Source: Neisseriaceae bacterium
Lineage (GTDB): Bacteria; Pseudomonadota; Gammaproteobacteria; Burkholderiales; Neisseriaceae
Assembly: GCA_030151665.1 (NCBI GenBank)
Contig: JASLDB010000163.1
Location: forward strand, 1-8,040
Length of the DNA: 8,040 nt
Direction of reading: 5' to 3'
The translations under genes and the position numbers were made by a program. Positions 4,381-8,040 of this stretch are shown one piece after another (the stretch's first letter is position 1; each line of letters begins with the position of its first letter). Below the pieces are notes generated by a model. The model worked only from the letters and a program-made list of their open reading frames with translations. It ran no database searches and had not been told where the DNA came from.

Positions 4381-5948
4381 GGCTGACTAGCAGCCTCACT
4401 ACCCACTTCTTCAGTTAAATGATCAATATCATCTTCAGGACGATCACCACCCACTTTTTTATCGTTCATCAAAAACTGCTTGTCTTTAAAAGTAACCGTG
4501 GTACTGAATTGACCATTTTCTAATTTAATAAAACCATCATGCGCCATGCCTTGAATCGCACTGTTGACCAAATCACGGCCCATTTTCTTGATGTCATCTT
4601 CAGATGGTGGATTAGGCATCTCTGGGTCAACACTGATGAATTTTGTTGCCTGTGCTTCACCCAACATTTCCAATAGGCGTTGCGGTGCACTGATATTCAA
4701 CTTGGCATCGGTTTTGGTCAACATGGCAGAAAAATCGTCCATATCGGCCTTAGTCAAACCTTTAAAGCCCAAATGACCCGATGCTTTAAATGTGCCTTCT
4801 GGCATGGTTAAATCAAAACGCTCAATGGTAAACAATGGGCTATTGGTAAACAGTGGCAAGCCTTCAGTGCGAGCCGCTGCCACCACTTGCTTTTGAAATT
4901 CTTCACCCGTTAAACCTTGGCTACCAATTTCAGAGACTTTTTTACGCAAAGCAAATAAACTAGGCGCATCCAAATGATCGGCTTTAATCATGACATCCAA
5001 TGGACCATATTTGTCTTCACCAATGGCCAAACTTTTGAATTTCATTGCACCAGTTGCATTGATAAATTTATCTTTCTCAGCCATGCTAGAGGCAAATTCA
5101 AAGTCATTCAGCGTCAAGCTATTGGCGGAAATATTGCCTGTTGGGTTAATAAAAGAACCCACTTGCAAATCAGACAATTTATTCAAAATATCATTAACGC
5201 GGATATTGTACTCAACTTCATCATTCCATTTTAATTGCAAAGCACCTAAATTAAACTGGCTATTGCCCACAGACAGCTTAGAAGCACTTTGTTCGGTAAA
5301 CGAAGTGTATTTCAAAGCATCATAAGACACCATGCCTTTATCAGCCAAAGTCACTTTTAAACTAGGGCTTTGGGATAAAATCGTATAGGCATCAAAGTTG
5401 CCTTGGTAATCAATACCTGTCGACAAACCTTGCCAAGCCACCTTAATCCCAGACAATTCTTCATAATCCACATTGGCAATATTAATTTGCAAATGACCAC
5501 CACCCAATAAATGCAAGGTGTTTTCGATACTCAAAGGTGGTTTATCCGCAAAAAAGCGTTTTAAATTCTTAGCAACGGTTTCGTTGTACTCGACCTCGGT
5601 TTGCACCACGGCACGGGCAAATTGACCACCAGCAAATGGACCATGTTTCACATGATTAACCAAAGTAAAAGAAGCATTGGCAATTTGCGCCAAATTTTCT
5701 GGCATTACATTGAGGTACGATTTAATAAACTGTGGTTTTAAACGCACAACGGTTTTTTCTTCCGAACTAAACCAACCACGTTGATAAGTGTGTTCAGTTA
5801 CTTCTAAAAAAGCATTTTCGCTTAAAATTTTATTTTGCTCCTGCAAGGTTTCTTCTGCCTTGATGCCAAAAAAATATGGCAATGCGCCAAAAATGGCGGC
5901 CAGTAGCACCACAAGGCTTAATAGCCCTATTGTGATTGACTTTTTCAT
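4377..5948 (-). CDS. DUF945 (YdgA-like) membrane-anchored protein of unknown function
   Basis: A 523-residue protein of the DUF945/YdgA family, known in many proteobacteria without an established biochemical role. Residues 1-4 (MKKS) precede a hydrophobic helix at about 5-27 that lacks a clear cleavage site. The protein is therefore most likely anchored in the inner membrane with the bulk in the periplasm. Just after it comes the family's typical YQRGWFSSEEKTVVRL segment (about 55-70). The rest is a long beta-rich, Asn/Ser-rich repetitive stretch (e.g. GAMKFKSLAIGEDKYGPLDV, GTFKASGHLGFKGLT) similar in feel to AsmA-like proteins, which is an impression only. No catalytic motif is seen. The C-terminus is acidic (about 500-517). 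The ribosome binding site is weak (GGA about 12 bases upstream of ATG 5948). Its stop overlaps the thiD start by four bases, an odd functional pairing. Confidence 0.85.
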   Translation of the reverse strand: MKKSITIGLLSLVVLLAAIFGALPYFFGIKAEETLQEQNKILSENAFLEVTEHTYQRGWFSSEEKTVVRLKPQFIKSYLNVMPENLAQIANASFTLVNHVKHGPFAGGQFARAVVQTEVEYNETVAKNLKRFFADKPPLSIENTLHLLGGGHLQINIANVDYEELSGIKVAWQGLSTGIDYQGNFDAYTILSQSPSLKVTLADKGMVSYDALKYTSFTEQSASKLSVGNSQFNLGALQLKWNDEVEYNIRVNDILNKLSDLQVGSFINPTGNISANSLTLNDFEFASSMAEKDKFINATGAMKFKSLAIGEDKYGPLDVMIKADHLDAPSLFALRKKVSEIGSQGLTGEEFQKQVVAAARTEGLPLFTNSPLFTIERFDLTMPEGTFKASGHLGFKGLTKADMDDFSAMLTKTDAKLNISAPQRLLEMLGEAQATKFISVDPEMPNPPSEDDIKKMGRDLVNSAIQGMAHDGFIKLENGQFSTTVTFKDKQFLMNDKKVGGDRPEDDIDHLTEEVGSEAASQP

Positions 5949-6246
5949 GAAATCACTAATCCGATATATTCAAATAATTTGATGGTAAATGATAGGTGTC
6001 TTACAACATAAAAACGACACATCTGACAAGCAAATCGCTCTGTAAAATAAAAAATAGAATAATAACTCTAGTTTTTTTCTTACCAAAACGCTATAATCCA
6101 TAATACATGAGCAATATTGTATGTTCTTTTTGATGAACTGCCAAATCATGTTACGCAGATTTTTAAATATGATTCGCAATTTTTTCATAACTTTTCTTTA
6201 AACTTCGGTTTATAGTGAACCATACACACAGATTAGGATACCCGTC
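5949..6246. other. Divergent AT-rich intergenic region (DUF945 / flavoprotein)
   Basis: This 298-base spacer separates the minus-strand DUF945 start from the plus-strand flavoprotein start and must hold both promoters. On the plus strand a TATAAT is at 6092-6097 without a good -35, and a TATAGT is at 6211-6216, about 31 bases before the flavoprotein start, also with a poor -35. On the minus strand I see no convincing promoter. A minus-strand open frame at 5970-6188 is AT-driven, Lys/Ile/Phe-rich and without family resemblance; I do not call it a gene. No terminator-like hairpin, Fur box or tRNA is visible. Confidence 0.6.
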
Positions 6247-7422
6247 ATGCAACACCAATTTTCACCTTTAATTATTCGTGATCGCGAACTAATCCCTATT
6301 GTACAAGGTGGTATGGGTGTCGGTATATCCGCTTCCAAACTATCCAGTGCTGTCGCACGAGAAAATGGTATTGGTACCATTGCCAGTGTTGATTTACGCC
6401 ATTTACATGAAGATTTACTGGCCAAGTCTAAAGAGAAGCCTGAGCAAGATAACTATGATCAATTAAACCGCATTGCCTTAGATCGTGAAATCAAAACAGC
6501 GATTGAACACGCTAATGGTAATGGTATGATTGCCGTCAATGTCATGAAAGCAGTAAAAGACCACCCTGCTTTGGTTCGCCAAGCTTGTGAATCAGGTGCG
6601 CACGCCATCGTGATGGGTGCCGGTCTGCCATTGGATTTACCAGACATGACTGAGAACTTCCCAGAAGTGTCATTATTTCCGATCTTGTCTGAATCTCGTG
6701 GCATTGGCATTGTATTGAAGCGTTGGATGAAAAAAAATCGCCTACCTGACGCGATTATCATTGAACACCCAAACCACGCTGCGGGTCATTTGGGTGCAGC
6801 CACAGTAAAAGGTGTTTCTGATGAGCGTTTTGAATTCAAGCGCGTGATCGAAGAAGCGATGGAAACCGTGAAAAAACTGGGCCTGGAAAGTGAAAAAATC
6901 CCTTTTATTTTGGCTGGTGGCATGGCACACTTTGGCAAAATCAGCACTGCATTAAAAGACTGGGGTGCTCACGCTGTTCAAGTCGGCACTGCATTTGCTG
7001 TTACCCAAGAAGGCGATGCCCATATCAACTTTAAAAACACCTTGGCTGGTGCCGAAAAAGAAGAAATTGTTGAATTTATGTCAGTGGCAGGCTTACCTGC
7101 GCGCGGCGTGATGACACCCTTCTTAAAAAGCTATTTAAAACGTGAAGACATTTTGCAAAAAAATGCCAAAGCCGACCCTCGCCGCTGTACACAAGGCATT
7201 AACTGTTTAACCACTTGCGGTCTGCGTGATGGTTTAGACAAAATTGGTCAATTTTGTATTGACTTAAAATTGGCAGCAGCTTGGCGCGGTGAAGTCAACA
7301 AAGGTTTATTCTTCCGTGGTAAAGATCCGTTACCATTTGGTACTCAGATTCGCAGTGTAAAAGACACCATCCAATACTTGTTAACAGGTGCTGGTGACGA
7401 ACTAGCGACCACCCACAAATAA
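6247..7422 (+). CDS. Nitronate monooxygenase family FMN-dependent flavoprotein
   Basis: A 391-residue TIM-barrel flavoprotein of the nitronate monooxygenase / 2-nitropropane dioxygenase family (FMN-dependent; family members oxidise alkyl nitronates, and the enoyl-ACP reductase FabK shares the fold). Motifs in order: PIVQGGMGVGISASKLSSAV (17-36, N-terminal FMN-binding strand), IAVNVM (95-100), GAHAIVMGAGLPLDLP (117-132), EHPNHAAGHLG (173-183, with H181 in the place of the family's AGGHxG catalytic histidine), PFILAGGMAHFGKI (219-232) and GAHAVQVGTAFAVTQE (240-255, phosphate-binding end of the barrel). The C-terminal part contains a cysteine group C314, C320, C324 and C337 of unknown meaning. 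AGGA lies 8 bases upstream of ATG 6247. It appears monocistronic, with a hairpin after its stop. The substrate cannot be assigned; a FabK-like role is possible but less likely given the length and motif form. Confidence 0.88.
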   Translation: MQHQFSPLIIRDRELIPIVQGGMGVGISASKLSSAVARENGIGTIASVDLRHLHEDLLAKSKEKPEQDNYDQLNRIALDREIKTAIEHANGNGMIAVNVMKAVKDHPALVRQACESGAHAIVMGAGLPLDLPDMTENFPEVSLFPILSESRGIGIVLKRWMKKNRLPDAIIIEHPNHAAGHLGAATVKGVSDERFEFKRVIEEAMETVKKLGLESEKIPFILAGGMAHFGKISTALKDWGAHAVQVGTAFAVTQEGDAHINFKNTLAGAEKEEIVEFMSVAGLPARGVMTPFLKSYLKREDILQKNAKADPRRCTQGINCLTTCGLRDGLDKIGQFCIDLKLAAAWRGEVNKGLFFRGKDPLPFGTQIRSVKDTIQYLLTGAGDELATTHK

Positions 7423-7438
7423 TAAATATTCACAAGTC

Positions 7439-7470
7439 ATAAAGCCAGTCGCATTTACTGGCTTTATTGT
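7439..7470 (+). terminator. Probable terminator after the flavoprotein gene
   Basis: A perfect 11-base inverted repeat, ATAAAGCCAGT (7439-7449) with ACTGGCTTTAT (7457-7467), has a seven-base loop and lies 16 bases after the stop codon. The downstream tract TTTATTGTCT is T-rich but interrupted, so it is a moderate rather than strong terminator. Confidence 0.65.
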
Positions 7471-7509
7471 CTATAATACATCAGTAATCCTATATTAGTT
7501 ATTTATTAT

Positions 7510-7538
7510 TTGGAAATACTATTTCTATATTGTATATT
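7510..7538 (+). promoter_or_regulatory. Predicted promoter of the 56-residue small gene
   Basis: TTGGAA (7510-7515, 4 of 6 to the -35 consensus), a 17-base spacer and TATATT (7533-7538, 5 of 6 to the -10 consensus). Transcription would start near 7545 and give a leader of about 68 bases that is A/C-rich and apparently unstructured before the ribosome binding site at 7601. Confidence 0.5.
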
Positions 7539-7612
7539 CATAAGCGCGATAACAACAAACCAACAAAAAATAACAATAACACCCTTCTCAATAGCAAACC
7601 AAGGAATGAGAC

Positions 7613-7783
7613 GTGAAGAATTTGTTAACATTGAAAAGCATTGTTTTACAGCGTTATGAAGAAACTGAGCGTTCAAGAGATTTGGACAGTCAAGACAAAA
7701 ACACCACTTTGGCCATTTACGACAAAGTACTCTTTGAGATTGATAATCTATTGGACAGACCCGCATCTGATTTAACTTGGTAA
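7613..7783 (+). CDS. Small acidic protein of 56 residues, GTG start, unknown function
   Basis: I do not recognise this gene. Reading from GTG 7613 gives 56 codons ending at TAA 7781-7783. AAGGA (7601-7605) lies exactly 7 bases upstream, a very good ribosome binding site. An alternative ATG at 7606 is in another frame, has no spacing from the AAGGA, and ends after 17 codons. The product begins MKNLLTLKSIVLQRYEETER, continues with a charged helical stretch (RSRDLDSQDKNTT) and ends in DKVLFEIDNLLDRPASDLTW. It looks like a soluble, mainly helical, acidic protein with no signal peptide or membrane segment. A plausible promoter lies upstream and a strong terminator lies 47 bases after the stop, making a complete monocistronic unit. 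Codon use resembles the neighbours. It is easily missed because of its size and GTG start. Confidence 0.7.
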   Translation: MKNLLTLKSIVLQRYEETERSRDLDSQDKNTTLAIYDKVLFEIDNLLDRPASDLTW

Positions 7784-7830
7784 ATCGAAACCAACACCCA
7801 TAATATTGACATGATTGAACCTCAATAGCT

Positions 7831-7859
7831 AAAAAGCACCATACTCACGGTGCTTTTTT
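7831..7859 (+). terminator. Strong intrinsic terminator after the small gene
   Basis: AAAAAGCACC (7831-7840) pairs with GGTGCTTTTT (7849-7858) around an eight-base loop, and the T-run extends to 7859. The A-run on the left side means it can also work for minus-strand transcription coming out of the insertion sequence, so it is probably bidirectional. Confidence 0.9.
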
Positions 7860-7874
7860 CGTCACATTTTACTA

Positions 7875-8040
7875 GGGTGTGTTGAACATTCATAATTTCA
7901 ACCAAATCAAACTACAAGCCAATGAAACTGTACTAATGTAGCTGTTAAGAAGTTTATCGTAACGACTTGATACCGCCCTTGTGTGTTTCAAGCGTGCAAA
8001 CGTATTTTCAATAACATGTCTTGCTTGGTAAACTGACCAA
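7875..8040 (-). mobile_element. IS5-like insertion sequence, one end, running off the right edge
   Basis: The 3' end of a transposase gene on the minus strand is followed 15 bases later by GGGTGTGTTGAACATTC (7875-7891), which looks like the terminal inverted repeat of IS5-type elements (GGxxGTGTTGAAC type end). CTA at 7872-7874 may be the target duplication. The other end lies outside the window, so neither the matching repeat nor the duplication can be confirmed. The boundary is therefore approximate. Confidence 0.65.
7890..8040 (-). CDS. IS5-family transposase, C-terminal fragment (5' part beyond window)
   Basis: The last 50 codons of a DDE transposase. The translation includes SVYQARHVIENTFARLKHTR followed by a tail with RYDKL, SYIS and LACSLIWL, ending at TGA 7892-7890. 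The R-x3-E-x2-F-x2-L arrangement containing the presumed third catalytic acid (E of VIENTF), followed by R and RYDK, is typical of IS5-family transposases of the IS427-like type. The frame is intact to the window edge, so I see no sign of decay, but the catalytic first two aspartates lie outside. The stop codon overlaps the presumed terminal repeat, as is common in such elements. Confidence 0.8.
   Translation of the reverse strand, partial: WSVYQARHVIENTFARLKHTRAVSSRYDKLLNSYISTVSLACSLIWLKL

Noticed and set aside
5970..6188. 72-codon minus-strand open frame in the DUF945/flavoprotein spacer
   Set aside because: AT-driven composition, no ribosome binding site, no family resemblance, and it occupies the region where both divergent promoters must lie.
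7506..7766. 86-codon minus-strand frame opposite the small GTG gene
   Set aside because: It is antisense to the better supported 56-codon gene, is Cys/Trp/Phe-rich with an unlikely composition, and has no ribosome binding site.

Overview
The window looks like a housekeeping stretch of a moderately AT-rich betaproteobacterial chromosome. My best guess is a member of the Neisseriaceae. This rests on the general look of the proteins (DUF945 protein, nitronate monooxygenase subfamily, PduO-type adenosyltransferase) and on the base composition. No DNA-uptake sequence or rRNA is present to settle it.

Layout. Positions 1-2821 hold a minus-strand cluster read right to left: dnaQ (replication proofreading), ispD and ispF (two steps of the MEP isoprenoid pathway), rpiA (ribose-5-phosphate isomerase), a hairpin terminator, then the start of a PduO-type cob(I)alamin adenosyltransferase that runs off the left edge. 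dnaQ and ispD overlap by ATGA, and the ispD-ispF and ispF-rpiA gaps are only 11 and 18 bases, so this is very likely one operon. On the other side, 3550-5948 holds a second minus-strand pair, a DUF945 membrane-anchored protein and thiD (HMP/HMP-P kinase), again with an ATGA overlap. From 6247 the plus strand carries a nitronate-monooxygenase-family flavoprotein, its terminator, a 56-residue GTG-start small protein with its own promoter, ribosome binding site and terminator, and finally the 3' end of an IS5-like insertion sequence cut by the right edge.

The most interesting part is the apparently empty 2822-3549 gap between dnaQ and thiD. It holds two tandem plus-strand transcription units without a credible reading frame. 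Each has a near-perfect Fur box touching the -35 element of a strong sigma70 promoter (TTGACA, 17 bases, AATAAT or CATAAT). The predicted start site is at the same spacing in both (A3027 and A3370). Each then has a 5' stem-loop, a second long stem-loop, a conserved 39-base unpaired stretch and a strong intrinsic terminator. The last 71 bases of the two units match at 67 positions. All four differences fall in the terminator hairpin: one compensatory pair (G-C to A-U), one G-U to A-U change and one loop change. I read this as a pair of sibling iron-responsive small RNAs of about 184 and 175 nt. In logic they resemble Pseudomonas PrrF1/PrrF2 and neisserial NrrF (Fur-repressed), and in layout the tandem neisserial NmsRA/NmsRB siblings. 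Identity with any of these cannot be established from this sequence alone.

Working together: under iron limitation, loss of Fur repression would switch on both small RNAs, whose shared C/U-containing core could pair with ribosome binding sites of iron-using proteins. The flanking protein genes are ordinary metabolism and replication genes. The second small RNA and thiD converge with only 5 bases between them, so transcription interference there is possible.
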